Below, piece after piece: positions 1 to 5,245 of a stretch of 5,245 nt of DNA; position 1 is the stretch's first letter; each line of letters starts with the position of its first letter. The DNA comes from Actinomycetota bacterium (GTDB lineage Bacteria; Actinomycetota; Geothermincolia; Fen-727; Anoxymicrobiaceae). Under the pieces are notes generated by a model, which searched no databases, was not told the origin of the DNA, and was given only the letters and a program-made list of their open reading frames with translations. The stretch spans positions 1,483-6,727 of the forward strand of contig PMDX01000059.1 in NCBI GenBank assembly GCA_003154635.1, given 5' to 3'. The position numbers were made by a program, and so were the translations under genes.

Positions 1-685
1 CGGTTATGCCAGTCTGCCCTGAGGCCGCCCAGCTCCACACGTTGTTGCCTGTCTTGGTGAACGTCATGGTGACAGAGTGCGCCGCGCCCTGCGAGTCCCT
101 TACTTCTATGGAACCTACTACTGTATCGCCGATGGTGTCGTTTGCCGGCAAGTTGCCCTGATACTGGATCTGGGTTGTGGCCTTCGGCTGCAAAATGCCC
201 TTCCCGATAGGAATTGTAATGTTCTGGATCGTGGTATTGGTGTCTATCGTCCCGGCATTATTGGCCATCCACCCCTGTACGGTGTAGCCATCCGAGGGAT
301 TGATGAGCTTGCCTGTGGAATCGATGCTGAAGCCACCGGCCCGGGAGTACGCGGTGGTCCCGTTTCCTTTGGACAGGATGAAGAACCCGTCGCCCTGGAT
401 CGAAAGATCGGTCTGGTTACTCGTAACCTGGAGGCTTCCCTGGGTGAAATTGTTGGACACCGAGCCCAGCTTGACACCCAGGCCGACCTGTATGGGGTTG
501 GTGCCACCGAGCGTACTGGTGGACGCCGACGCGCCCCTTACTGTCTGGCTCAGCAGGTCCTCGAAGTTGACCTGGCCGGCCTTGAATCCAACCGTGTTCA
601 CGTTCGCAATGTTGTTGCTTATTACATCCATCAGCAGCATGTGGTTTTTCAGGCCGGATACACCGGCGAACATTGAACGCATCAT
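1..685 (-). CDS. flgE: Flagellar hook protein FlgE, N-terminal part (3' end beyond window)
   Basis: This is the structural subunit of the flagellar hook, exported by the flagellar type III system and polymerised under the FlgD cap. I translated 228 residues with no stop before the left edge; FlgE proteins usually exceed 350-400 residues, so the C-terminal part is missing. The N-terminus carries the flagellar rod/hook/basal-body motif: MFAGVSGLKNHM, then ISNNIANVNTVGFKAG at residues 22-37. Residues 70-105 match hook/rod proteins closely, with NNFTQGSLQVT and DLSIQGDGFFIL, and SRAGGFSID follows at 114-122. FlgG and FlgF share parts of these motifs, but the position after fliK, flgD and a TIGR02530-type gene favours FlgE. 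The start is the first of two adjacent ATGs (685-683), 10 bases after AGGAGG; the second ATG (682-680) would lie 13 bases away. An FxxxL motif (FEDLL) sits at residues 41-45. The gene follows the longest gap in the window (63 bases). Confidence 0.93.
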   Translation of the reverse strand, partial: MMRSMFAGVSGLKNHMLLMDVISNNIANVNTVGFKAGQVNFEDLLSQTVRGASASTSTLGGTNPIQVGLGVKLGSVSNNFTQGSLQVTSNQTDLSIQGDGFFILSKGNGTTAYSRAGGFSIDSTGKLINPSDGYTVQGWMANNAGTIDTNTTIQNITIPIGKGILQPKATTQIQYQGNLPANDTIGDTVVGSIEVRDSQGAAHSVTMTFTKTGNNVWSWAASGQTGIT

Positions 686-695
686 TTGCGCTCGA

Positions 696-701
696 CCTCC
701 T
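696..701 (-). promoter_or_regulatory. Ribosome binding site of flgE (AGGAGG)
   Basis: AGGAGG lies 10 bases before the first flgE ATG, which supports the 685 start over the ATG three bases further on. GGAGGTC at 700-694 is the exact reverse complement of GACCTCC at 734-728 upstream in the same leader, so the site could be masked in the mRNA. Confidence 0.8.
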
Positions 702-713
702 CTGTCTCTTGTT

Positions 714-741
714 GCGGCTTCCTCTCTGGAGGTCCAGCCGC
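714..741 (-). promoter_or_regulatory. Inverted repeat in the flgE leader, possible mRNA hairpin
   Basis: In the mRNA sense, GCGGCT (741-736) pairs with AGCCGC (719-714), and inside it CCTC (732-729) pairs with GAGG (724-721). The loop is CAGA, with a small asymmetric internal loop (3 bases against 1). The hairpin lies in the 63-base gap between the TIGR02530-type gene and flgE. It is followed by AACAAGAGAC, not a U-run, so it does not look like an intrinsic terminator. Part of its 5' arm is also complementary to the flgE Shine-Dalgarno, so two alternative structures are possible. A role in mRNA stability, processing or translation control is inferred only. Confidence 0.35.
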
Positions 742-748
742 TTATTCG

Positions 749-1129
749 TCATTCTTTGTTTACAATCACTGTGCTATCGATATTGGTCACGACACCATCT
801 CGAAGACGATCGCCGGTCATCGCGGTAACGACCTTCCTCGAAGGCACGTTCACTATCAGTGCCAGCCTGTCCATGATCACCAGGGAGTTTCGCGCTCCCT
901 TGACCTCGGCCTTGTCGACCGCCTGCCCGAGCCGCTTGATGTCATTTCCATCGATCGATATGTCCCGGCTTGCCACCCGCTCCGCGGCGTGCTTGCTGAA
1001 GCTCAACCTGCTATCCGCCAGTTGCTGCTCAAATGACACGCCTGCCGCGACGGGCTTTACGCCCGAGGCCGGTTGCGCCGGTATCCCGACTATCCCGGGC
1101 GTCTCCTGCGCGCTATTGATTTCGTTCAT
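749..1129 (-). CDS. Flagellar operon protein, TIGR02530-like, function unknown
   Basis: This is a 126-residue protein encoded between flgD and flgE. The C-terminal two thirds match my memory of the TIGR02530 'flagellar operon protein' family: FSKHAAERVASRDI at residues 44-57, then KGARNSLVIMDRLALIVNV (77-95), then a RKVVTAM strand and NIDSTVIVN near the end. The first 40 residues are variable and probably flexible. They contain FEQQL at 33-37, an FxxxL motif like those of the neighbouring exported proteins. There is no signal peptide or membrane segment. The ATG lies 7 bases after GGAGG. The gene begins 17 bases after the flgD stop and ends 63 bases before flgE. The conserved place beside the hook-cap and hook genes suggests a role in hook assembly or in handling hook subunits, but no biochemical function can be read from the sequence. 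Confidence 0.85.
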   Translation of the reverse strand: MNEINSAQETPGIVGIPAQPASGVKPVAAGVSFEQQLADSRLSFSKHAAERVASRDISIDGNDIKRLGQAVDKAEVKGARNSLVIMDRLALIVNVPSRKVVTAMTGDRLRDGVVTNIDSTVIVNKE

Positions 1130-1136
1130 CCTTGAA

Positions 1137-1141
1137 CCTCC
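1137..1141 (-). promoter_or_regulatory. Ribosome binding site of the TIGR02530-type gene (GGAGG)
   Basis: GGAGG lies 7 bases before the ATG at 1129, inside the 17-base gap after flgD. It fixes the start of the gene. Confidence 0.75.
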
Positions 1142-1146
1142 GGTTG

Positions 1147-1545
1147 CTACGCGCTAACCTGCGTTACTTTGTCGAGTGAGATCTCGCCGTCAGCCAACAC
1201 GAGTACAACACCGTTCGAATCGTTTTGAATCGACTTCACCGTTCCTTCCAGCGTCGCGCCCGCGGTGGTGGTCCCCTTGACCGTCTTTCCGATCATGGAA
1301 GCGGCCTCGCCCATCGAGAGGCTGGTCTTCATGCTTTCGAGCTGGTCGAGCTGGCTGAACTGCGCCAACTGGGCTATGTAGTCCTGGCTGCTCGAAGGAT
1401 CCAGTGGGTCCTGGTACTTCATCTGGGCAATCAGCAGCTTCAGGAACGCGTCCTGCCCCAGGCTGTTGTTTGACGACGTCGATGTGGTCGAAGTCGTGCC
1501 CGTAGTGCTTCCGGTTCCCAATATCGAACTCGCGTCTATCTGCAT
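1147..1545 (-). CDS. flgD: Hook assembly scaffold / hook cap protein FlgD, short form
   Basis: FlgD forms the temporary cap at the tip of the growing hook and guides FlgE insertion. The protein has 132 residues. A Ser/Thr-rich leader (residues 10-27) is followed by the conserved FlgD N-terminal core: LGQDAFLKLLIAQMKYQDPL at 29-48, then a segment rich in Gln, Leu and Ser (YIAQLAQFSQLDQLESM). From about residue 80 a small beta module follows, containing MIGKTVKG and ending in SLDKVTQV. Enterobacterial FlgD (over 200 residues) also has an Ig/Fn3-like domain inserted in the C-terminal half. It is absent here, as in many short Gram-positive forms. FLKLL at 34-38 corresponds to the FxxxL gate-recognition motif known in Salmonella FlgD. 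The ATG is 5 bases after GGAGGT and the gene begins 13 bases after the fliK stop. The stop is TAG. Confidence 0.95.
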   Translation of the reverse strand: MQIDASSILGTGSTTGTTSTTSTSSNNSLGQDAFLKLLIAQMKYQDPLDPSSSQDYIAQLAQFSQLDQLESMKTSLSMGEAASMIGKTVKGTTTAGATLEGTVKSIQNDSNGVVLVLADGEISLDKVTQVSA

Positions 1546-1550
1546 GCTTC

Positions 1551-1556
1551 ACCTCC
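1551..1556 (-). promoter_or_regulatory. Ribosome binding site of flgD (GGAGGT)
   Basis: GGAGGTGAAGCATG places the Shine-Dalgarno 5 bases before the flgD ATG, within the 13-base gap after the fliK TAA. Confidence 0.75.
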
Positions 1557-1558
1557 GT

Positions 1559-3022
1559 TTATACAACCATGTCTACTAAGTCCGAGGACCAACCGAGCGG
1601 TGCCTCCGCCCTCTGTGCTTCCAGCTCCACTGGAGCCGGGTGCCGGGTCCCCCGACCTGCTTCGCCTGTGTCCTGCCCGCTTCCACCGTGACTGGAATCA
1701 AGTCCAAGCTGCAGGCTGTCGACGTTGACGCCGAAGTTCTGGAGCGTCTGCTTCAGGCCGTCCGCCCCATTCCTCAGGAGGGCGAGCGCTTCGGGGGTGG
1801 AAGCGGTCACCTTTATGCTCACACCGGAGTTACAATCAACTTCGATCTTGAGCTGCCCGAGATTCGGTGGGTCCAGGCGAACCGTCGCTTTCGACGAATC
1901 GCCGTCCATGACGAGCCGGACTTGAGATATCACCGCATCCTCTACGTTGCCGCTCCTCACTGCAGAAGCGCTGGCGTTCGTGGTCGCGTTCGTCACCTGA
2001 GTCTTAGTGCTGGCGCTTTCCGCGGTGCCGCCGGCTGGCTGGGTTCCAGAACCCGACGCCTGGGCTGTGGACCGGATGTCCTGCCTGGCTCGTACCGACT
2101 GGGCCGCCTGGCTCCCACGCGCTGACTGAGACTCGGCCTTTGAGGCTCCAGTGCCTGCCACTTCCGCGTTTGTCGCCTGGACGGATGTCACGCGTCTGTT
2201 ACCGCTTTTCGCCCCGTCGACGCGATCGACGACCGTATCGGTCCCTTTCGAGGCCTGGGTCTTCAACGTGTCACCAATCGACACGTTTCGCGCGGCTTTT
2301 TCCGTGCTTGCGACCTGAGCCGTCGTCACCGTGTCATCGCCCGTTACGCTCGCTATATCAGCCGTCCGTTGCGCTGAGCTCGAGAGACTGTTCACGCGTA
2401 TGGCCTGCGAGCCGAGCCGGCTTTCGGGCACCGTCGACTCGGAGTCCGCCCTGGCGGATGCCGTCTGAGTGGCCTTCACGCTGCTCTGCGCGGACTTAAT
2501 ATCGACATGGGACCGCGAAGCGGACGCTTGCGACGCGCCTGGCTTCAAGCTCGAGTCCCGGTCGCCGACCTTCTCTGACGTCGCCCGGGCCGTTGCGGTT
2601 ACCGTTGAGGCCCTCTGCGCTTCGAACCGACCTGTTCCTGTCAGCTCCTTTCCTGAAGAAGAGCCCGCGGAACCGGTTTCTACGGAGAGCCGGCCCGACG
2701 AGGCAACACACGTGAGTGGCTCGAACCGTGACGCTTTCGACGATCCATTGAGCACTATCGATTCGGTGGCCTCGGCGACAGTACCCGATGTGGCGCTTTT
2801 CGAGGTCGCCGTGGTCTTGACGGCCTTCGCGGTATCCGATGCCTGTCCCGTAGCCGCTATCTGTTGCAGCAGGACGCCGGCGCTCGCGAGTGTCGGGCCT
2901 CCACTTTTCAACAGCGATTCGAACGAGACTTCGACGGACTTCCCGGTCGATTTGAGCCGCCTCGCGCTATCCACTTTCCTGTCGGCCGTATCGGCCATGG
3001 GTAGCGTCTTTATCAATGCCAT
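1559..3022 (-). CDS. fliK: Flagellar hook-length control protein FliK
   Basis: FliK is secreted during hook growth, measures the hook and then switches the export gate (through FlhB) from hook to filament substrates. The protein has 487 residues. The N-terminus carries FESLL at 34-38 in the context VSFESLLKSGG. Residues about 55-355 are low complexity, dominated by Ser, Thr and Ala with many Lys, Gln and Arg; they hold only four prolines, two Phe and no Tyr or Trp, so they are probably disordered, as expected for the ruler region. The C-terminal Flg_hook domain lies at about 360-442: VISQVRLVM, LDPPNLGQLKIEV (383-395), VSIKVTASTPEALALL, and LKQTLQNFGVNVDSLQL. A charged tail of about 45 residues follows. 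The ATG is preceded by a near-perfect ribosome binding site. The gene begins 43 bases after the NlpC/P60 stop. The call rests on the C-terminal domain and the position before flgD; the middle is not alignable to any family. Confidence 0.93.
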   Translation of the reverse strand: MALIKTLPMADTADRKVDSARRLKSTGKSVEVSFESLLKSGGPTLASAGVLLQQIAATGQASDTAKAVKTTATSKSATSGTVAEATESIVLNGSSKASRFEPLTCVASSGRLSVETGSAGSSSGKELTGTGRFEAQRASTVTATARATSEKVGDRDSSLKPGASQASASRSHVDIKSAQSSVKATQTASARADSESTVPESRLGSQAIRVNSLSSSAQRTADIASVTGDDTVTTAQVASTEKAARNVSIGDTLKTQASKGTDTVVDRVDGAKSGNRRVTSVQATNAEVAGTGASKAESQSARGSQAAQSVRARQDIRSTAQASGSGTQPAGGTAESASTKTQVTNATTNASASAVRSGNVEDAVISQVRLVMDGDSSKATVRLDPPNLGQLKIEVDCNSGVSIKVTASTPEALALLRNGADGLKQTLQNFGVNVDSLQLGLDSSHGGSGQDTGEAGRGTRHPAPVELEAQRAEAPLGWSSDLVDMVV

Positions 3023-3030
3023 TCCTATTC

Positions 3031-3039
3031 ACCTCCTTT
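3031..3039 (-). promoter_or_regulatory. Strong ribosome binding site of fliK (AAAGGAGGT)
   Basis: AAAGGAGGTGA is almost the full complement of the 16S rRNA 3' end, and GGAGG sits 9 bases before the ATG at 3022. It lies in a 43-base gap, where coupled overlapping genes give way to separately initiated ones. I see no convincing promoter or terminator in this gap. Confidence 0.8.
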
Positions 3040-3065
3040 CATCTGAGCCGTATCGTTCAAGAAAC

Positions 3066-3629
3066 CTATAAGTATCTCCGCGCGCAGGCATAGTTCGTAT
3101 CGTACTTGCCCTCGAGCTTGGAGATTTTCACGACGTCACCGGTGTGCGGCGCCTGGATGAACTGGTTGTTCCCAACGTATATCCCCGTGTGATACAGAAA
3201 TCCCGTCCCTCCGTTTTCGCCGAAGAAGATCACGTCTCCGGGCTGGAGATTTGCCCTGTCCACGGGCGTACCCTTGGCCGCCTGGCTCACCGTGTAGTGA
3301 GGAAGGTCCACGCCGAACTGTTTGTACACGTAGGTGACCAGCCCCGAGCAGTCAAAGCCGCTGGGTCCCTCTCCACCCCAGACGTAGGGCACCCCGAGGT
3401 ACTTCTCGGCCGCGGCCACGACCTGCTGGCCTTTCCCGCTCGATACGGCCGACTGTACGGCGCTCGACTGGTAAAGGCCGGTGCCCTGGAGGGTGGCGTC
3501 AAAGCTCGTACTACCGGTGCCCGTCGTGAGCGTGCCGCCCCCCGTGAGCGTGGCGATCTTCGCCTCGATCTCGCTTATTCTCGTCAGGACTCTGGTAACA
3601 CCATCCAGACCGGCATCCAGCTCCTTCAT
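3066..3629 (-). CDS. NlpC/P60-family peptidoglycan endopeptidase, flagellum-associated
   Basis: This is a 187-residue C40-type cysteine peptidase, a family that cleaves peptide stems of peptidoglycan. The catalytic domain is at about residues 66-187. AAEKYLGVPYVWGG is followed by FDCSGL with the nucleophile Cys94, then LQPGDVIFF (128-136), YHTGIYVGN with His147, and QAPHTGDVV with His162 as the third catalytic residue, so the triad appears intact. The N-terminus has no Sec signal or membrane helix. It is instead a short helix (GVTRVLTRISEIEAKIATLTGG, residues 10-31) resembling the N-terminus of the preceding hydrolase, followed by a Gly/Thr/Ser linker and FDATL at 43-47. The ATG overlaps the upstream stop as ATGA, with only a weak Shine-Dalgarno, so translation is probably coupled. 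A role in opening the wall for the rod, after export by the flagellar system, is inferred from context. Confidence 0.9.
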   Translation of the reverse strand: MKELDAGLDGVTRVLTRISEIEAKIATLTGGGTLTTGTGSTSFDATLQGTGLYQSSAVQSAVSSGKGQQVVAAAEKYLGVPYVWGGEGPSGFDCSGLVTYVYKQFGVDLPHYTVSQAAKGTPVDRANLQPGDVIFFGENGGTGFLYHTGIYVGNNQFIQAPHTGDVVKISKLEGKYDTNYACARRYL

Positions 3630-4177
3630 ACGGCGTTCATCTCATTGATGACATTGTTAATGTAAGTCTGCCCGCCACTCGGGTTGTACTTCGCGAGGAT
3701 CTTCTGCGGGTCGTTTCCGTACCCGTAGCTCGCCACGAGCCTGTTGACCTCTGTTACGGCGTCTTTCCAGCTAGCGAAGCTCTTGCCCATGATCCCGAAC
3801 GGGTTGTTCTGCCTGAAACAATCGCGGCCGCCCGACGACTCCGCCACCGCGATGGCAACCCCGAGCCTCCAGTCGATCCCATTGGCCTTCGCGGCCTGGA
3901 GGAACGTTCCGGTCTCGGCGGCGAGCCCGGAGTTGAAGTGCCTGCTCTGCATATAGGCGGTCAGGCGCTGTAGCTTCTCGGCATCGCCCGGGTCCGAAAG
4001 CGATACCGTCGTCGTGGATGATGTGCCGGTCATAGCGCTCGAGCCCGCCATCGCCGTACTGGAGGTCACAGTGGAATCTAGTACGGACGCGAAATCAGTC
4101 CCACCGGCAAGCGCCTTGAGGCGTGACTCTATGACGGCGATCCTCGCCTGTACCGCCTGGATTCCTGTGGTCGTCAC
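3626..4177 (-). CDS. FlgJ-like wall hydrolase, lysozyme superfamily (glucosaminidase/transglycosylase type)
   Basis: This 183-residue protein has a probable glycan-strand-cleaving domain at about residues 68-183. FLQAAKANGIDWRLGVAIAV leads to AESSGG with the likely catalytic Glu113, and NPFGIMG follows 12 residues later. Then come FASWKDAVTEVNRLV and a C-terminal YNPSGGQTYINNVI. The spacing from ES to NPFGI resembles GH73/glucosaminidase-like proteins such as the FlgJ C-terminal domain more than classical SLT enzymes, which have GLMQ; the exact family is uncertain. The N-terminus has a short helix (residues 5-26), then FASVL at 29-33 and a Ser/Thr-rich linker, with no Sec signal. I chose the GTG at 4177: it overlaps the fliJ TGA as GTGA and sits 9 bases after GGAAGG. 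A longer frame open to 4417 would only read across fliJ. It lies between fliJ and an NlpC/P60 gene and may replace the hydrolase part of FlgJ. Confidence 0.83.
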   Translation of the reverse strand: MTTTGIQAVQARIAVIESRLKALAGGTDFASVLDSTVTSSTAMAGSSAMTGTSSTTTVSLSDPGDAEKLQRLTAYMQSRHFNSGLAAETGTFLQAAKANGIDWRLGVAIAVAESSGGRDCFRQNNPFGIMGKSFASWKDAVTEVNRLVASYGYGNDPQKILAKYNPSGGQTYINNVINEMNAV

Positions 4178-4641
4178 CGTGAGCTTCCTTCCTTCGCTGC
4201 CCTCTGCCTGAGGAACCTGGACCCACCGACCTCGTCGAGAAAACTCTGCTCCTCGCGGCCAACCTCGTACATGTAGCGCTCTTTTTGCTTTTCCCGTAGC
4301 GTGTCTACGACTTTCCTGTCCTTGCTGGCCTCGATCATGATCTCGCGCTTCGATTCCATGAACGCGGTCGCGGCCTCTACCACCAGTTGCTGCGCCTCGA
4401 TGTCGACGGCGAGGCACGCGCGGTGGTCGGAGTAAGCCTGGAGCTCAGCGGGGCTGAACGTTTCCGCGAGCGCTGTCCGCATGCCCGCGATTGCCCGCCG
4501 CTCCTCGCTCCTCAAGCCTTCAAGACGCTCGCACGCCAGTTCCCATACGTGAAGCGCATCGGCGAACTCCCGCTTGGCTGTCTCTTCTTTCAACACCCTG
4601 TAACGGCCAAGCGTCTCCAACCTGAACTTGAACTTCTTCAC
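4174..4641 (-). CDS. fliJ: Flagellar export chaperone / FliI-associated protein FliJ
   Basis: FliJ is a cytoplasmic coiled-coil stalk that sits in the FliI hexamer, links it to the FlhA gate and helps export. The protein has 155 residues, near the usual 145-155. It begins MKKFKFRLETLGRYRVLKEE, the typical FliJ opening (KFrLe-x-L-x-x-R). It is almost entirely helical and charged, with likely coiled-coil arms at about 5-60 and 80-140, and contains a DRKVVDTLREKQKERY segment and REEQSFLDEVG typical of FliJ C-termini. The start is GTG at 4641, overlapping the fliI TGA as GTGA and preceded by GGTGGAG with 4 bases of spacing. The next gene starts inside its stop codon in the same way. Sequence identity in this family is low, so the call leans on the terminal motifs and on the position directly after fliI. 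Confidence 0.92.
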   Translation of the reverse strand: MKKFKFRLETLGRYRVLKEETAKREFADALHVWELACERLEGLRSEERRAIAGMRTALAETFSPAELQAYSDHRACLAVDIEAQQLVVEAATAFMESKREIMIEASKDRKVVDTLREKQKERYMYEVGREEQSFLDEVGGSRFLRQRAAKEGSSR

Positions 4642-5245
4642 TGGGCTCCACCGGATATCTTGATAAGATTGTTGACAGCTTCCTCGTACGTGACCTTTTC
4701 ACCCACGTCCTGCCTCAGATAATTGTTTATCGCGTCGATGTTGAGGATGGCCTGGTCGATGTCGGCGCTGGAACCGTGCTTGTAAGCCCCGATGTTGATG
4801 AGGTCCTCGCCCTGCCTGTATACCGCGAGATTCTTTCGCAGCCATGCCGCCGCCCTCAGGTGCTCCTTTGTGTTGATCGCCGAGGCCAGCCTGCTCACAC
4901 TGTTAAGGATGTCTATGGACGGGTGGTGATTCCTGGCTGCTATCTCGCGTGAAAGTATGATGTGCCCGTCGAGGATCGACCGCGCCGTGTCTCCGATCGG
5001 CTCGTTCATGTCGTCGCCCTCGACCAGCACAGTGTAGAGCGCGGTGATGGTCCCGCGATCGCTCGCGCCCGCCCGCTCCATCAGCCTGGGCATCATGGCG
5101 AAGACCGACGGCGGATATCCGCGGGTGGCTGGAGGCTCGCCCACCGTCAGGCCTACCTCCCTTTGGGCCATCGCGAACCGTGTCACAGAATCGAGCATGA
5201 ACAGGACATCGAGGCCCATGTCACGGAAGTATTCCGCGATGGTGA
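4638..5245 (-). CDS. fliI: Flagellar type III export ATPase FliI, C-terminal part (5' end beyond window)
   Basis: FliI is the cytoplasmic ATPase of flagellar protein export, related to the F1 beta subunit. The visible 201 residues are a little under half of a protein that is usually about 430-440 long. The frame is open to the right edge; a methionine codon at 5219 is internal, since TIAEYFRD before it is also conserved. In order: the Walker B strand VLFMLDSVTRFAMAQRE (13-29), GEPPATRGYPPSVFAMMPRL (35-54), LVEGDDMNEPI, ILDGHIILSREIAAR, and PSIDILNSVS (108-117), which fits the ATP synthase alpha/beta signature. The C-terminal helical domain contains EDLINIGAY (146-154) and ends in KISGGAQ. The Walker A loop lies outside the window. 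The close match to flagellar rather than F-type ATPases and the following fliJ settle the identity. The stop overlaps the fliJ start by 4 bases. Confidence 0.96.
   Translation of the reverse strand, partial: TIAEYFRDMGLDVLFMLDSVTRFAMAQREVGLTVGEPPATRGYPPSVFAMMPRLMERAGASDRGTITALYTVLVEGDDMNEPIGDTARSILDGHIILSREIAARNHHPSIDILNSVSRLASAINTKEHLRAAAWLRKNLAVYRQGEDLINIGAYKHGSSADIDQAILNIDAINNYLRQDVGEKVTYEEAVNNLIKISGGAQ

Noticed and set aside
77..676. Plus-strand open frame of about 200 codons opposite flgE
   Set aside because: It is antisense to a well-supported FlgE frame, its product has no recognisable domain, and I see no ribosome binding site for it.
714..741. Intrinsic terminator before flgE
   Set aside because: The hairpin is not followed by a U-run in mRNA sense and stands inside an operon between co-directional flagellar genes.
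300..1157. Plus-strand open frame of 285 codons opposite flgE and the TIGR02530-type gene
   Set aside because: It spans two genes and their intergenic gap on the opposite strand; the translation has no family resemblance and is explained by the codon bias of the real genes.
2469..3071. Plus-strand open frame of 200 codons opposite the 5' part of fliK
   Set aside because: It mirrors the low-complexity Ser/Thr/Ala coding sequence of fliK and has no domain of its own.
4178..4417. N-terminal extension of the FlgJ-like hydrolase up to an ATG at 4417
   Set aside because: These 80 codons lie wholly inside fliJ in another frame and give an Arg/Gly-rich sequence without homology. The GTG at 4177 has a good Shine-Dalgarno and the same stop/start overlap as its neighbours.
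4638..5219. fliI starting at the ATG at 5219
   Set aside because: The conserved FliI sequence continues upstream of this codon to the window edge, and the nucleotide-binding domain would be incomplete.
1..5245. Promoters, RNA genes, CRISPR, insertion sequences, attachment sites
   Set aside because: The window is almost fully coding with gaps of at most 63 bases. I found no convincing promoter pair, direct-repeat array, tRNA-like fold or transposase sequence.

Overview
The window is a piece of a large flagellar operon, read entirely on the minus strand. No gene is supported on the plus strand. In transcription order (high to low coordinates) it holds: the 3' half of fliI (export ATPase), fliJ, a FlgJ-like wall hydrolase of the lysozyme superfamily, an NlpC/P60 peptidase, fliK (hook-length ruler), flgD (hook cap), a small conserved protein of the TIGR02530 'flagellar operon protein' type, and the 5' part of flgE (hook protein). 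fliI is cut by the right edge of the window and flgE by the left edge.

The organism is probably a Gram-positive-type bacterium of moderately high GC (near 58% by eye). The order fliI-fliJ-x-fliK-flgD-TIGR02530-flgE, the short FlgD and the strong AAAGGAGGTGA-type ribosome binding sites resemble Firmicutes/Clostridia-like operons. A pair of peptidoglycan hydrolases between fliJ and fliK recalls, from memory, actinobacterial flagellar loci. A deep-branching Actinobacteriota or a high-GC clostridial lineage would both fit, and the sequence alone does not decide between them.

The layout has two translational blocks. From fliI to the NlpC/P60 gene, consecutive genes overlap by 4 bases (GTGA, GTGA, ATGA), which suggests coupled translation. 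From fliK onward the genes are separated by 13 to 63 bases and each has its own strong Shine-Dalgarno. The longest gap (63 bases, before flgE) contains an inverted repeat and a 7-base anti-Shine-Dalgarno segment.

Together the genes cover export energy (FliI, FliJ), local opening of the cell wall (two hydrolases) and hook assembly (FliK, FlgD, FlgE). The two hydrolases share a short N-terminal helical module and have no visible Sec signal. All six proteins downstream of fliJ carry an Fxxx(L) motif near residues 29-45, like the gate-recognition motif of early flagellar type III substrates. The testable idea is that both hydrolases, and perhaps the TIGR02530 protein, are exported through the flagellar apparatus. 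Apart from this, the region is a fairly ordinary flagellar operon and shows no clear sign of an unrelated new system.
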